From positions 1 through 42,319 of the forward strand of contig JABMRT010000236.1 of the NCBI GenBank assembly GCA_013202295.1: 42,319 nucleotides of DNA, written 5' to 3'. The position numbers were made by a program, and so were the translations under genes. Within the stretch, counting starts at the first letter, position 1; every line of letters starts with the position of its first letter. Shown piece after piece: positions 1 through 8,503 of this stretch. This DNA is from Candidatus Zhuqueibacterota bacterium (lineage in GTDB: Bacteria; Zhuqueibacterota; QNDG01; JABMRT01). The notes under the pieces are model-generated. The model saw only the letters and a list, made by a program, of their open reading frames with translations, was not told where the DNA came from and ran no database searches.

Positions 1-45
1 AATTTCGGAAAAAGGAAAAATTGAGTGTAAGCGTCTATTCTTTTT

Positions 46-78
46 AAATCGGTGTGCATCCGTGAAAATCCGTGGCGA
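46..78. repeat. Degenerate ATCCGTG intergenic repeat fragment
   Basis: The short stretch repeats ATCGGTGTG, ATCCGTGAAA and ATCCGTGGC in a row. A related string (AATCCGTG, then ATCGGTGAAAAT) occurs in another intergenic stretch near 8977-9001. Strings of this kind are common intergenic debris in many environmental bacterial genomes, from general memory. I see no coding potential here. Confidence 0.45.
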
Positions 79-188
79 ATTCATATTTGTTGACTAATGC
101 TACCCACTCAAGACAACATAGAGCCGTTTTAATAGTTATTTTGTACAAGTTTAATTTTATTATCTCCAAATGAATTGTTATATGTCAT

Positions 189-270
189 CTCAAATTCCGC
201 CTTGGCGGGATGAGAGATCTAGTTTTTTTGCTACTATGAGATTTCTCTCTGCGTTCGAAATGACAAAGCC
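189..270. repeat. Fold-back intergenic repeat upstream of ftcD
   Basis: The stretch holds a small inverted repeat (CCGCC at 197-201 against GGCGG at 204-208). It is followed by two loosely inverted arms, GAGAGATCT near 212-220 and AGATTTCTCTC near 240-250, separated by a T-rich spacer. It ends in GCGTTCGAAATGACAAAG. That ending resembles a dispersed non-coding repeat I recall from many bacterial genomes. The rest of the first 300 bases holds no gene that I can support. The ftcD promoter should lie in or just after this element. Confidence 0.45.
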
Positions 271-300
271 ATTGATTTAAATTAAGCACAGGGAAGCTGT

Positions 301-1953
301 ATGAAACTGGTTGAATGTGTGCCCAATTTCAGCGAGGGGCGTGATCAGACCCAAATCGATCACATTGCTTCTGCCATCCGAGCCATTGAAAATGTTATAC
401 TCCTGGATGTGGATCCAGGCAAGGATGCCAATCGCACGGTAGTGACTTTTATCGGTTCGCCCGAAGGTGTGCTCGAAGCGGCTTTTCAGGCCATTGCCGA
501 GGCTGCTGAGGTGATCGATATGACCACACAATCCGGGGAGCATGCCCGGTTGGGCGCCACTGATGTGTGTCCTTTTGTGCCGGTGTCTGATGTCACAATG
601 GAAGAGTGCGTCCAGCTTGCCAAAACATTGGGCGTACGTGTGGCCTCTGAATTAAACATTCCTGTGTATTTATATGAAGAGGCGGCAACCACACCATCCC
701 GCCAGAATTTAGCGGATGTCCGGTCCGGTGAATATGAGGGATTGGAGGACAAACTTAAAGACCCCAAGTGGAAACCGGATTATGGAGATGCCAAATTCAA
801 TGCCAAGTCAGGAGCCACGGTGATCGGCGCGCGCCCCTTTCTGATTGCCTATAATTTGAATCTGAACACAAAAGATGTTGGTATTGCCAAAGAGATAGCC
901 GGTTTGATTCGCGAGAGCGGCCGTATGGTCCGTGACGCAGATGGTTCAAAAAAGCGAGAGCCCGGATTGTTAAAGGCGTGCAAAGCTGTGGGCTGGTATA
1001 TGGAAGATTTCGGTTGTGCTCAAATCTCCATGAATCTCACGGATTTCAATGTCACACCTCCTCACATTGTGTATGATACCTGCAGCCAATTGGCTGAAGA
1101 GCGGGGTACGTGTGTGACTGGCAGTGAGCTGGTGGGATTGATTCCACTTGAGGCCATGCGTCAGGCAGGCATCCATTATCTCAAAAAGCAGGACAAGACC
1201 ATCGGCGTGCCGGAAGCCAAATTGATTCAAACAGCTGTCCAATCACTTGGATTAGACGATCTCTCTCCTTTTGATCCAAGTATAAAGATTATCGAGTACT
1301 GGATTTGCCCTGAAGCTCCCCTTGCCCAAATGTCCTTGAACAAATTTGCAGATGAACTCTCTACTAACAGCCCTGCGCCGGGGGGTGGCAGTGTGGCCGC
1401 CTTGTGCGGCGCACTGAGTAGTGCGCTGTCTTCCATGGTGGCTGCATTGAGTTATCCCAAACAAGCTGATGCCAAGACCAGAGAAGCAATGGAAGCTATC
1501 GGCGTGAAAGCGCAGCAACTGAAGGCCGAATTTCTCCTCGACGTCGATCGTGATACCGATGCTTTTAACAGGTTCATGGCTGCCATGCGCATGAAGAAGA
1601 AAACGGAGGATGAGAAACAACTCCGCGCCGAGGCCATGGAGTCCGCTTTGCAGGAAGCGGTTCGGGTACCTTTGTCCGTTTTGGAAAGGTGTGTAACAGC
1701 TGCGGAACTGGCGTTTGAGATGGTGCAGAAGGGCAACAAGAGTTCTGTGAGTGATGCGGCTGTGGGTGTGCTTTGCGCACGAACCGCGGCCGAGGGAGCG
1801 TATTTGAATGTGATGATTAATTTGAAAGATATAAAGACGGAGTCTTTCCGGAAAGAGAATGAGAAGAAGGCAAAGGCTTTAAAGAAGAAGGTGAATGACC
1901 TGGTTGATTGTGCGATGAGGGATGTGGAGGGGATTTTAGGGGAGAAAAAATAA
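301..1953 (+). CDS. ftcD: Bifunctional glutamate formimidoyltransferase / formimino-THF cyclodeaminase
   Basis: Cytosolic enzyme that moves the formimino group of N-formimino-glutamate to tetrahydrofolate, giving glutamate, and then deaminates 5-formimino-THF to 5,10-methenyl-THF. Residues 1 to about 330 are the formiminotransferase N- and C-terminal subdomains, starting MKLVECVPNFSEGR. They include SGEHARLGATD, whose His81 matches the catalytic histidine of the animal enzyme. Residues about 340-550 are the cyclodeaminase four-helix domain, with the folate-loop motif SPAPGGGSVAAL. The length of 550 residues fits the two-domain form. The ATG is preceded by AGGGAA. The last 40 residues are rich in lysine and glutamate. 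It is the only folate-linked exit for the hutUIH products seen here, although it lies about 31.6 kb from hutU. It appears to be transcribed alone. Confidence 0.95.
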   Translation: MKLVECVPNFSEGRDQTQIDHIASAIRAIENVILLDVDPGKDANRTVVTFIGSPEGVLEAAFQAIAEAAEVIDMTTQSGEHARLGATDVCPFVPVSDVTMEECVQLAKTLGVRVASELNIPVYLYEEAATTPSRQNLADVRSGEYEGLEDKLKDPKWKPDYGDAKFNAKSGATVIGARPFLIAYNLNLNTKDVGIAKEIAGLIRESGRMVRDADGSKKREPGLLKACKAVGWYMEDFGCAQISMNLTDFNVTPPHIVYDTCSQLAEERGTCVTGSELVGLIPLEAMRQAGIHYLKKQDKTIGVPEAKLIQTAVQSLGLDDLSPFDPSIKIIEYWICPEAPLAQMSLNKFADELSTNSPAPGGGSVAALCGALSSALSSMVAALSYPKQADAKTREAMEAIGVKAQQLKAEFLLDVDRDTDAFNRFMAAMRMKKKTEDEKQLRAEAMESALQEAVRVPLSVLERCVTAAELAFEMVQKGNKSSVSDAAVGVLCARTAAEGAYLNVMINLKDIKTESFRKENEKKAKALKKKVNDLVDCAMRDVEGILGEKK

Positions 1954-1986
1954 CACACCAAACTCTGCGAGGTGTTACATGCTCGA

Positions 1987-2005
1987 CGAGGTGTTCCTCA
2001 CCTCG
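1987..2005 (+). terminator. Hairpin after ftcD
   Basis: CGAGGTG and CACCTCG form a 7-bp perfect stem with a 5-base loop, 33 bases after the ftcD stop. A second GCGAGGTGTT copy sits just upstream (around 1966), so the hairpin may be part of a small repeat. The following sequence (GGGGAAGATTTTAAT) has only a weak T-tract, so termination is plausible but not certain. Confidence 0.4.
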
Positions 2006-2081
2006 CTAGGGGAAGATTTTAATATTCTATCGATAATTTTAAAACTGGAGTTTAAAACGATAACAAATAGTAGAGATAAAG

Positions 2082-2807
2082 ATGCGAACAGGAACTGACA
2101 TTAATTACGATCCCGATCAGAAAATCTGGCGGTATATAAAATTAAATAGATTCCTTGATATGATTAAAGATAATATGGTCCATTTCGCCTCTGCTAATCA
2201 ATTCGATGATCTTTTTGAAGGTGCTGTTGCTGTACAAGCATATGATTTTCCTGTTGATCCACGCTACTCCGAAATGGATTATACTGAAAGAGCCTTCTTT
2301 GCGCTGAAGAGATTGACTAAAATTAACTGTTGGCATATTGAAGACTATGAAAGTGCAGCTATGTGGCAGCTCTATTCTGATCAGGGAAAAGGAGTTGCTA
2401 TAGTATCGACTCCAAGGAAAATTGATAATTTTCTGACATCATATAAAATTAAACCAGAGTATAAGGATGAGAATCTATGGGGTGGGAATGTTAACTATGT
2501 TAACCTTCTTGAAGAGCATTTGGATGTTGGTATGTTGGAAAGATTTTATTTCAAACACAATGCTTTCTCTTGGGAGAAGGAATTTAGATGTGTTGTTTCA
2601 TTAAGGTATGCTGAAGAATCAGGGTGTCAAATTCCAGAATTTGGTATCTTTCTCAAGGCAAATCTGCTTGAGCTAATCGAGAGGATACACATTGGACCAT
2701 CGATTCAGCCAGAACAAAGAGAAAAAATATTTAAAGAATGTGAAAAATTTGAATTGGATGATCGGATTATCGTAAGCAGTTTGCTTGGTAGACCAAAATT
2801 TGTATGA
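2082..2807 (+). CDS. DUF2971-family protein
   Basis: Soluble protein of 241 residues with no signal peptide or membrane segment. It has the usual DUF2971 pattern: an N-terminal WRYIKLNRFLDMI..NMVHFASANQFDDLFEG segment, a central CWHIEDYESAAMWQLYSD.GKGVAI motif (residues about 85-110), and a later FSWEKEFRCVV motif. Proteins of this family are scattered through bacteria, often in accessory or defence-rich places, and their biochemical role is not established. The gene is visibly richer in A and T than ftcD before it and stands alone between two unrelated genes, which fits lateral acquisition. The start at 2082 agrees with the conserved beginning of the family, but no strong ribosome site is seen. 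Confidence 0.8.
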   Translation: MRTGTDINYDPDQKIWRYIKLNRFLDMIKDNMVHFASANQFDDLFEGAVAVQAYDFPVDPRYSEMDYTERAFFALKRLTKINCWHIEDYESAAMWQLYSDQGKGVAIVSTPRKIDNFLTSYKIKPEYKDENLWGGNVNYVNLLEEHLDVGMLERFYFKHNAFSWEKEFRCVVSLRYAEESGCQIPEFGIFLKANLLELIERIHIGPSIQPEQREKIFKECEKFELDDRIIVSSLLGRPKFV

Positions 2808-2902
2808 AGTAAATTATTGAATAGTTAATACAAGAGATTTAAAAAGCTTAAAAACAGTATACACATCATTTTAATGTGATTTGAAGCTGGGTGAGGGATA
2901 GT

Positions 2903-4135
2903 ATGAAGAAGATTATAAATTTTCTTTTAATTACATTAGTCTGCATGTGTACAAATTTATTCGCCTGGGAATCGCCGAATATCGGTGATTTGCAGGTCTT
3001 TCCCGAAGACAACCCCTGGAACTGGGATATCAGTACCTATGACGTACACCCCAATTCAGATAATTTCATAGCCAACAGCGGAGCAGGATATCACTTGCAC
3101 CCTGATTTTGGCATGGTCTGGGCGGGTGCGCCGAATGGTATTCCCTACATTACAGTGAATGATGGTGAGCCTCTGATCCCGATATATTATACTGCATTTG
3201 GAGAAGAGAGCGATCCGGGGCCGTTTCCGATTCCTCTTGACGCGGTTATCGAAGGTGGTTCAGATGGGGAGGGCGACCGCCATGTGATTGCAGTGGATCT
3301 GGACAATGCGATGCTGTATGAATTGTACCGAGCGTTTCCCGGTGAAATCCTGTGGGAGGCGCAATCAGGCGCGCAGTTTGATTTGACGAGTAACGCGATC
3401 CGCCCCGAGGGATGGACCTCCGCGGATGCGGCTGGATTGCCGATCTTTCCGGGGCTTGTTCGATATGAAGAGGTGTACATCGATCAGGAAATTGATCATG
3501 CGCTCCGGTTTACGGTTGAGCACACGCAGCGGGCATACATCTGGCCTGCGCGGCATTATGCCAGTCAGTCCGATAATCCGAATCTGCCGCCCATGGGATT
3601 GCGGTTTCGCCTGAAAGCCGACTTTGATATTACCCCATTTTCAGAGCCGGTGCAGGTGATCCTGACTGCCTTGAAGAAGTATGGCATGTTTGTCGCGGAC
3701 AATGGTAGCAATATGTATATCAGCGGCGCACCTGACGAGCGCTGGGATGATGAGGTGCTTTCAGAATTAGGGGCGATTGACGGATCCAACTTTGAGGCTA
3801 TTCTCACTGTGGATTCAAATGGAGATCCCATTTATCCGCCAGAAAACGCTGTAAACATCCAGGATTCCCAAACAATCGATTTCAGAATCGCCAATTATCC
3901 CAATCCTTTTAACGCGTCCACAGTAATTAAATACTGGATTCCAGAAGCAGGCGATGTTCAGTTGTACGTTTATAATTTAGCGGGGCAGGAGATTGCATCC
4001 TTGTATGATGGATATCAGCAGGCTGGCGATCATGAGTTCACATGGATTCCAACTGGTCTCACAAGTGGTCTATATATATATGTACTTCAAACTGGTAACT
4101 TTGCAGAGACGGGAAAGCTTGTTTATCAAAAATAA
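2903..4135 (+). CDS. Secreted protein with type IX-like C-terminal sorting domain
   Basis: The protein has 410 residues. It starts with a Sec signal peptide (MKKIINFLLITL.., likely cut after FAW or nearby) and ends with an 80-residue sorting domain. That domain begins NYPNPFNASTVIKYWIP and closes TGKLVYQK. The middle, about residues 30-300, is one globular domain with PIPLDAVIEGGSDGEGDRH, PGLVRYEEV, HALRFTVEHTQRAYIWPARH and ALKKYGMFVADNGS. This resembles a conserved secreted family of unknown function that I recall from actinobacteria and others. An in-frame GTG at 2891 is possible, but ATG 2903, with GTGAGGGAT in front and a proper signal peptide, is the better start. Expected place: cell surface or medium. 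The exact role is unknown. Confidence 0.85.
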   Translation: MKKIINFLLITLVCMCTNLFAWESPNIGDLQVFPEDNPWNWDISTYDVHPNSDNFIANSGAGYHLHPDFGMVWAGAPNGIPYITVNDGEPLIPIYYTAFGEESDPGPFPIPLDAVIEGGSDGEGDRHVIAVDLDNAMLYELYRAFPGEILWEAQSGAQFDLTSNAIRPEGWTSADAAGLPIFPGLVRYEEVYIDQEIDHALRFTVEHTQRAYIWPARHYASQSDNPNLPPMGLRFRLKADFDITPFSEPVQVILTALKKYGMFVADNGSNMYISGAPDERWDDEVLSELGAIDGSNFEAILTVDSNGDPIYPPENAVNIQDSQTIDFRIANYPNPFNASTVIKYWIPEAGDVQLYVYNLAGQEIASLYDGYQQAGDHEFTWIPTGLTSGLYIYVLQTGNFAETGKLVYQK

Positions 4136-4193
4136 ATGATATAATCCCACATGAGAGTTTGTGAACGATTCATATAAGTGAGGCAATAAAAAT

Positions 4194-4220
4194 TGGCGAA
4201 GGAGAGGATCTCTTTCGCCA
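4194..4220 (-). terminator. Bidirectional intrinsic terminator between convergent genes
   Basis: TGGCGAA (4194-4200) pairs with TTCGCCA (4214-4220). The stem continues inward through GGAGA against TCTCT with one G-U pair and a GGA loop, about 12 pairs in all. On the minus strand it is followed by ATTTTTATT, a good T-tract, so it should terminate the GlsB/YeaQ-like gene. It may also serve the secreted protein gene arriving from the left. Confidence 0.75.
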
Positions 4221-4274
4221 GCATAAAATTCATAAATAGAGGCGCGCGTTTATTTTGCACACCACTACATTCTG

Positions 4275-4517
4275 TCATTTCTTCTTGATGAGACTTATAA
4301 TCCAGAGCAACAGCAATGCCCCGATCAATGCGGCCACCAACGCTCCGATTATTCCATATGCCTCAATTCCCAAGACACCCAGCAGCCATCCGCCTAATAA
4401 CGCACCAACACATCCTACAATCAAATTCCCGATCAGGCCAAATCCTTTGCCCTTAAAAATTTTCCCAGCAAGCCACCCGGCCACGAGGCCAATCAGTAAA
4501 AAGAGAATAATGTTCAT
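4275..4517 (-). CDS. GlsB/YeaQ/YmgE-family small membrane protein
   Basis: Small inner-membrane protein of 80 residues with three hydrophobic helices and the glycine-rich signature of the family: GLVAGWLAGKIFKGKG near the start, GNLIVGCVGALLGGWLLG in the middle, and a final helix ending ISLIKKK. Members are often called transglycosylase-associated or stress-response membrane proteins, but their biochemical action is unclear. A longer reading frame to 4589 exists. ATG 4517 is chosen because CAGGAGGT lies just upstream at ribosome-site distance and because family members begin at this point. It is a single gene, convergent with the secreted protein to its left and followed by the hairpin at 4194-4220. 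Confidence 0.9.
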   Translation of the reverse strand: MNIILFLLIGLVAGWLAGKIFKGKGFGLIGNLIVGCVGALLGGWLLGVLGIEAYGIIGALVAALIGALLLLWIISLIKKK

Positions 4518-4595
4518 TACATACCTCCTGTTTGATTGTTGGGGATTTTTAATGTAATTAAGCTTAACAAAGATCTTGAAGAAATGCAATAAAAG

Positions 4596-4617
4596 GTTTC
4601 ACAGATAACAGGGATTA
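4596..4617. repeat. CACAGATAACAGGGATTA repeat fragment
   Basis: The string TTTCACAGATAACAGGGATTA resembles the reverse-complement type of the ATCCGTG repeat debris seen at 46-78 and 8977-9001. It lies in the non-coding space between the divergent GlsB/YeaQ-like gene and trkA. It is supported only by similarity in style. Confidence 0.3.
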
Positions 4618-4635
4618 TGTAAATTACTTTTGCAT

Positions 4636-4686
4636 GTTTCCCAAACAGGAGTTTGGGAACGAAAAAAAACGACACTTTTAAAGTGT
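4636..4686. repeat. Inverted-repeat element upstream of trkA
   Basis: TTCCCAAAC (4638-4646), a 4-base loop and GTTTGGGAA (4651-4659) make a perfect 9-bp hairpin flanked by AACG. Elements reading GTTCCCAAAC..GTTTGGGAACG are a dispersed intergenic repeat type that I recall from many genomes. A run of eight A residues follows, then a second palindrome ACACTTT-T-AAAGTGT (4672-4686). Neither is followed by a T-tract in the right place for a terminator of the neighbouring genes. A role as a repeat element, or as an operator close to the trkA promoter, is possible. Confidence 0.5.
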
Positions 4687-4742
4687 AATTTTAGGCGGTG
4701 CATTTAATCATTGAACCGGGATTAATTATTTTAGGAAATAAT

Positions 4743-6110
4743 ATGAATATTGTAATTATAGGTGGCGGCTCAATTGGAGTCACAATAGCTGAAAAATTGA
4801 TTTCTGAAGGCTATAAAATAATACTTATTGAAGAAAATGAAAATATTGTAAAAAGATTGACTCATGAGCTTGATGCTCTTGTAATACATGGGAATGGTAC
4901 GGATATCAATATTCTTAAAGAAATTGATATAGAAAACGCCTTTCTGTTCCTGGCATTGACCAATGATGACAATACAAACATGATAGCCTGTTCATTGGTA
5001 AAAAAATTGACAGGTTCTAAAATTACAGCAATAAGTAAAATTGAGCATTCCAATTATTATTTTGATAATGATATTATTAAACAAAAAGATTTCGGGATTG
5101 ATATGATGATAGAGCCCGTAAAGCTCTCCATTGAAAAAATTACAACTCTATTGAATTATCCCGAAGCGATTGAAATTATTAATTACTCTGATAAGCGGGT
5201 TCAGCTTGTGGGGATTAGAATAACAAATAATTTTAAATATATTAATAAACCTTTTCACGAATTGGTACTTGAAGATGAATTGTTTAAAAATATTAAAGCA
5301 GTCGCTATTTACAGAAATGAAGAAATTTTAATTCCTAAAGGAACGGATGTTGTTCTTCCAAAGGACAAGTTATATTTGATTGGTAAATATGAGCATATAC
5401 AGAATGTTCTTAAAACCTATTTTCATTCAAAAACCAAACTTAATAATATCATTATATCCGGCGCAACAAAAATGACTAAAGAACTTTCCAAACGTCTAAC
5501 AAAAAAGGGTAAAAAAGTTACAATTATAGAAGAGGATACGACATTGGCAGAGAACCTCTCAAAGGACCTGGATGATGTCATTGTAATAAATGGTTCTGCC
5601 ACTGATATAAGCGTAATAAATGATATAGAAATTGACAATTCCTGTTTTATATCAATCTCTAATGATGATGAATACAATGTTATCTCGGCAGTTACAGCAA
5701 AAAAATATAATGCAAAGAAAACCATATGTACAATTAATAATAAAGCGCTTGCCCCCATTGTTAATTCAATGACCAATATTGATATTGTGTTTTCGCCTCA
5801 TGTACTTATGGTTGGTGAAATACTTCATTACTGTAGAAAAGGGAACATCACATCAATTACACCTTTTGCAGAAATAAATGCAGAGACAGTGGGAATGGAA
5901 ATTACGGAACCTATTGGAATACTTAATACACCCCTTCAAAATATAAAATTTCCTCGAGGAATGATCATTGGAGTGATCATCAGAGATGAAGAAGTTATTA
6001 TTCCCAAAGGTCAGGATATGATACAGCTTGGAGACAAAATAATAATTTTTAACCTGCCCTCAGCATTACAGGAAATAGAAAAAATGTTTTCAAAAAAGTC
6101 AGTGTGGTAA
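4743..6110 (+). CDS. trkA: Trk potassium uptake regulatory subunit TrkA
   Basis: Peripheral NAD(H)/nucleotide-binding gating subunit of the Trk potassium transporter, 455 residues, the usual full length. It has two tandem RCK units. The first Rossmann half begins MNIVIIGGGSIG with the acidic end IEENE. The second begins near residue 235 with NNIIISGATKMTKELSKRL and IIEEDTT. Each is followed by a small RCK-C domain; both contain a KGxD motif (IPKGTDVVLPKDKLYLIG and IPKGQDMIQLGDKIIIF). The frame is open back to 4698, but ATG 4743 starts exactly at the conserved MNIVIIGGG and has AGGAAA upstream. trkH follows 7 bases later, so the two form an operon. The gene is visibly AT-rich compared with most of the window. 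Confidence 0.95.
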   Translation: MNIVIIGGGSIGVTIAEKLISEGYKIILIEENENIVKRLTHELDALVIHGNGTDINILKEIDIENAFLFLALTNDDNTNMIACSLVKKLTGSKITAISKIEHSNYYFDNDIIKQKDFGIDMMIEPVKLSIEKITTLLNYPEAIEIINYSDKRVQLVGIRITNNFKYINKPFHELVLEDELFKNIKAVAIYRNEEILIPKGTDVVLPKDKLYLIGKYEHIQNVLKTYFHSKTKLNNIIISGATKMTKELSKRLTKKGKKVTIIEEDTTLAENLSKDLDDVIVINGSATDISVINDIEIDNSCFISISNDDEYNVISAVTAKKYNAKKTICTINNKALAPIVNSMTNIDIVFSPHVLMVGEILHYCRKGNITSITPFAEINAETVGMEITEPIGILNTPLQNIKFPRGMIIGVIIRDEEVIIPKGQDMIQLGDKIIIFNLPSALQEIEKMFSKKSVW

Positions 6111-6117
6111 ATATTAA

Positions 6118-7605
6118 ATGAAATGGCAGATAATTCTTAAAGTTCAGGGATTATTACTTATAATCCTTTCAATCATGATGATATTCCCTTTATTATTCTC
6201 ATTATACTATAAAGGAAATGATACTTTTGCAATTTCACTTGCATTGATTATTACACTGGCAGTAGGACTTTTATTGGCTGTAACTTGTAAAGTAAAAAGA
6301 AATATAAAAGCAAAAGAAGGATTTATCATCGTATCGCTGGGCTGGATTCTTGCTTCCCTGTTCGGCGGATTGCCTTTTTACATACACGGGTCTTTCGGAA
6401 GTTATATTAATTGTGTATTTGAAGCAATGTCAGGTTTTACAACGACAGGCGCGACAATATTAACAGGTATCGAAAACATTCCAAAGGGACTTTTATTCTG
6501 GCGAAGTCTAACACACTGGCTGGGAGGAATGGGAATTATCCTGTTAACAATTGCCATACTGCCTTTTTTTGGAATCATATCAGGCCATTTATATAAAGCA
6601 GAAGTTCCGGGACCCACTAAAGATAAAATTAGTCCGAAAATAAAAGATACTGCCAAAATATTATGGCTGATTTATACTGGACTGACAGTGCTGGAAACAA
6701 TTTTATTAATGTTCGGTGGTATGGATTTGTATAATGCTCTCTGTCATACATTCGGAACCCTGGCCACCGGTGGTTTTTCTACGCTTAATTCATCAATTGC
6801 CGGATTTGACAATCTATATATTGAAATTGTTATTATAGTTTTTATGTATCTTGCAGGTGTTAACTTTCTTCTCCACTTTTATCTGATTAAAAGAAAATTC
6901 AAAGATTTTATTAAGGATAGAGAATGGCGTTTTTATACATCAGTATTGCTCATCGCGATTACGGCAATTACTTTAAATTTATTTTTAAATAATACCGATC
7001 CTCATTTTATGATGAAAAATGAAATTTCAGGAGAATTTAAAAACAACATTTTCATGGCATTAAGAGCTGCAGCATTTCAAACAGTTTCAATTACCACCAC
7101 CACAGGATTTTGTACTGCTGATTTTAATATGTGGCCATCTTTTTCAAGAATATTACTTGTCTTTATGATGTTTTTCGGTGGTTCTGCAGGATCAACCGGT
7201 GGGGGAATGAAACAAATACGCGTCTTAATTATATTTAAAAAAGTATTGAATGAAATTAAAAAAATGGCTCATCCAAAGGCTATATTTTATGTAAAAGTAG
7301 GAAAAAATCACATCCCTCAACCTATTGTCAGTCAAGTGACAGGATTTGTTATCCTTTTTATATTACTTTTCTCCGGAGTCACCCTCTTTCTCGCTTTCAT
7401 GGGATACGATCTCATAACCTCTTTTTCAGCAAGTATTGCAACACTTGGGAATATCGGTCCGGGATTGGCAAGAGTAGGCGCCGTTGAAAATTACGCCTTT
7501 TTTGATCCTTTGAGTAAAGTTGTTCTTGCTTTTTCAATGCTGTTGGGACGACTGGAAATATACTCTGTTCTGCTGTTCTTTTATTCAATAACTGAAAGAC
7601 GTTAA
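6118..7605 (+). CDS. trkH: Trk potassium transporter membrane subunit TrkH
   Basis: Polytopic inner-membrane potassium channel-like subunit, 495 residues, of the SKT (TrkH/KtrB) superfamily. The four pore-loop filter segments are recognisable: FTTTGATIL (around residue 105), TLATGGFST (around 215), TTTTGFCTADF (around 327) and ATLGNIGPG (around 445). Other conserved pieces are THWLGGMGIIL, LYKAEVPGP and FFGGSAGSTGGGMKQIR. Around ten or more hydrophobic segments are visible. It is translated from ATG 6118, seven bases after trkA, and shares its low GC content. Together they import potassium using the proton gradient, with TrkA as the nucleotide-dependent gate. No trkG- or kdp-type gene is nearby. 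Confidence 0.96.
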   Translation: MKWQIILKVQGLLLIILSIMMIFPLLFSLYYKGNDTFAISLALIITLAVGLLLAVTCKVKRNIKAKEGFIIVSLGWILASLFGGLPFYIHGSFGSYINCVFEAMSGFTTTGATILTGIENIPKGLLFWRSLTHWLGGMGIILLTIAILPFFGIISGHLYKAEVPGPTKDKISPKIKDTAKILWLIYTGLTVLETILLMFGGMDLYNALCHTFGTLATGGFSTLNSSIAGFDNLYIEIVIIVFMYLAGVNFLLHFYLIKRKFKDFIKDREWRFYTSVLLIAITAITLNLFLNNTDPHFMMKNEISGEFKNNIFMALRAAAFQTVSITTTTGFCTADFNMWPSFSRILLVFMMFFGGSAGSTGGGMKQIRVLIIFKKVLNEIKKMAHPKAIFYVKVGKNHIPQPIVSQVTGFVILFILLFSGVTLFLAFMGYDLITSFSASIATLGNIGPGLARVGAVENYAFFDPLSKVVLAFSMLLGRLEIYSVLLFFYSITERR

Positions 7606-7664
7606 ATTTTAGTGTTAGGCAAATTTCAAATCTTATAGCGGAATATTTAATAGGAGAATCTTAA

Positions 7665-8453
7665 ATGAAAATTAAACATTATCTTTATAATACATTTCTT
7701 ATCGATGATGGCAATACGAAGATTGCCATTGATCCGGGCCAGAATTTGTGGTTGTTTAAGCTCGGTAGTCTTATCCCCAAAACCGAATGGGAGACAATCA
7801 CACATATTTTAATCACCCATGGTGACCCTGACCACCATTGGCAGTCGGATCGAGTTGCTGAGGCATCGGGAGCGCATGTAATTTGTGGCAAAGAGATGAC
7901 GAAAATTGAAAATGGTCAAATACTATTAATCGATCCGCGTGGAAGAGAATTGACATCATGGATTCCGTTTGATAATGCACATGCTCTGGATGTGGGTGAA
8001 TCGGTCACCCTGGATGGTGTTAAAGTTGAAGCCGTAAAATCTGTGCATGGCCCGATTGCCATTCCGTTCTTTGGTTTTAAAATGAAAAAAACGCCGGGCC
8101 CGGAAGAGAGAACGGGTCTTGGATCCATGGGCTATAAAATCACCATTGGAAATAAAACCATCCTGAATCTTGGTGATTCGCTGCTCCTTGATGAATGGGA
8201 TGGATTAAAGCCGGATATTCTGATGCTTCCAATAGGTGGGCTGGGCAATAATGTATGGACCATGGATGTTGCTGATGGCTTGGAAGCAGTGAAACGGATT
8301 TCTCCAAAGAGGGTGATTCCCTGCCATTATAACGTCCCTCTATTCCTAATTAAAAAATTTGCAGCAGCTGATGATCAAATGTTCAAGCATGAGGTTGAGA
8401 AATTGGGGATAGAGTGTCATATCATGAATCGTGGTGATGAGATTGAAATTTGA
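7665..8453 (+). CDS. MBL-fold metal-dependent hydrolase
   Basis: Cytosolic metallo-beta-lactamase-fold protein, 262 residues, of the UlaG-like branch. The metal motif is THGDPDHHW (His52, Asp54, Asp56, His57), a variant of HxHxDH in which the second histidine is aspartate. Further family landmarks are DPG (23-25), SVHGP for the third ligand region, LNLGDSLLLDEW, LPIGG and PCHYN near the C-terminus. AGGAGA lies about ten bases before the ATG. The substrate cannot be told from sequence. It sits downstream of trkH by 59 bases and upstream of a small membrane protein, and base composition returns to the window average here. Confidence 0.85.
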   Translation: MKIKHYLYNTFLIDDGNTKIAIDPGQNLWLFKLGSLIPKTEWETITHILITHGDPDHHWQSDRVAEASGAHVICGKEMTKIENGQILLIDPRGRELTSWIPFDNAHALDVGESVTLDGVKVEAVKSVHGPIAIPFFGFKMKKTPGPEERTGLGSMGYKITIGNKTILNLGDSLLLDEWDGLKPDILMLPIGGLGNNVWTMDVADGLEAVKRISPKRVIPCHYNVPLFLIKKFAAADDQMFKHEVEKLGIECHIMNRGDEIEI

Positions 8454-8503
8454 TATTTTCAGTTCCAGTGGTTTACAAATATGAGATTGGTGACGACAAA
8501 TAA

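Noticed and set aside
4255-4557. 100-codon plus-strand frame rich in Asn, Pro and Ile
   Set aside because: It is the shadow of the well-supported GlsB/YeaQ-like gene on the other strand.
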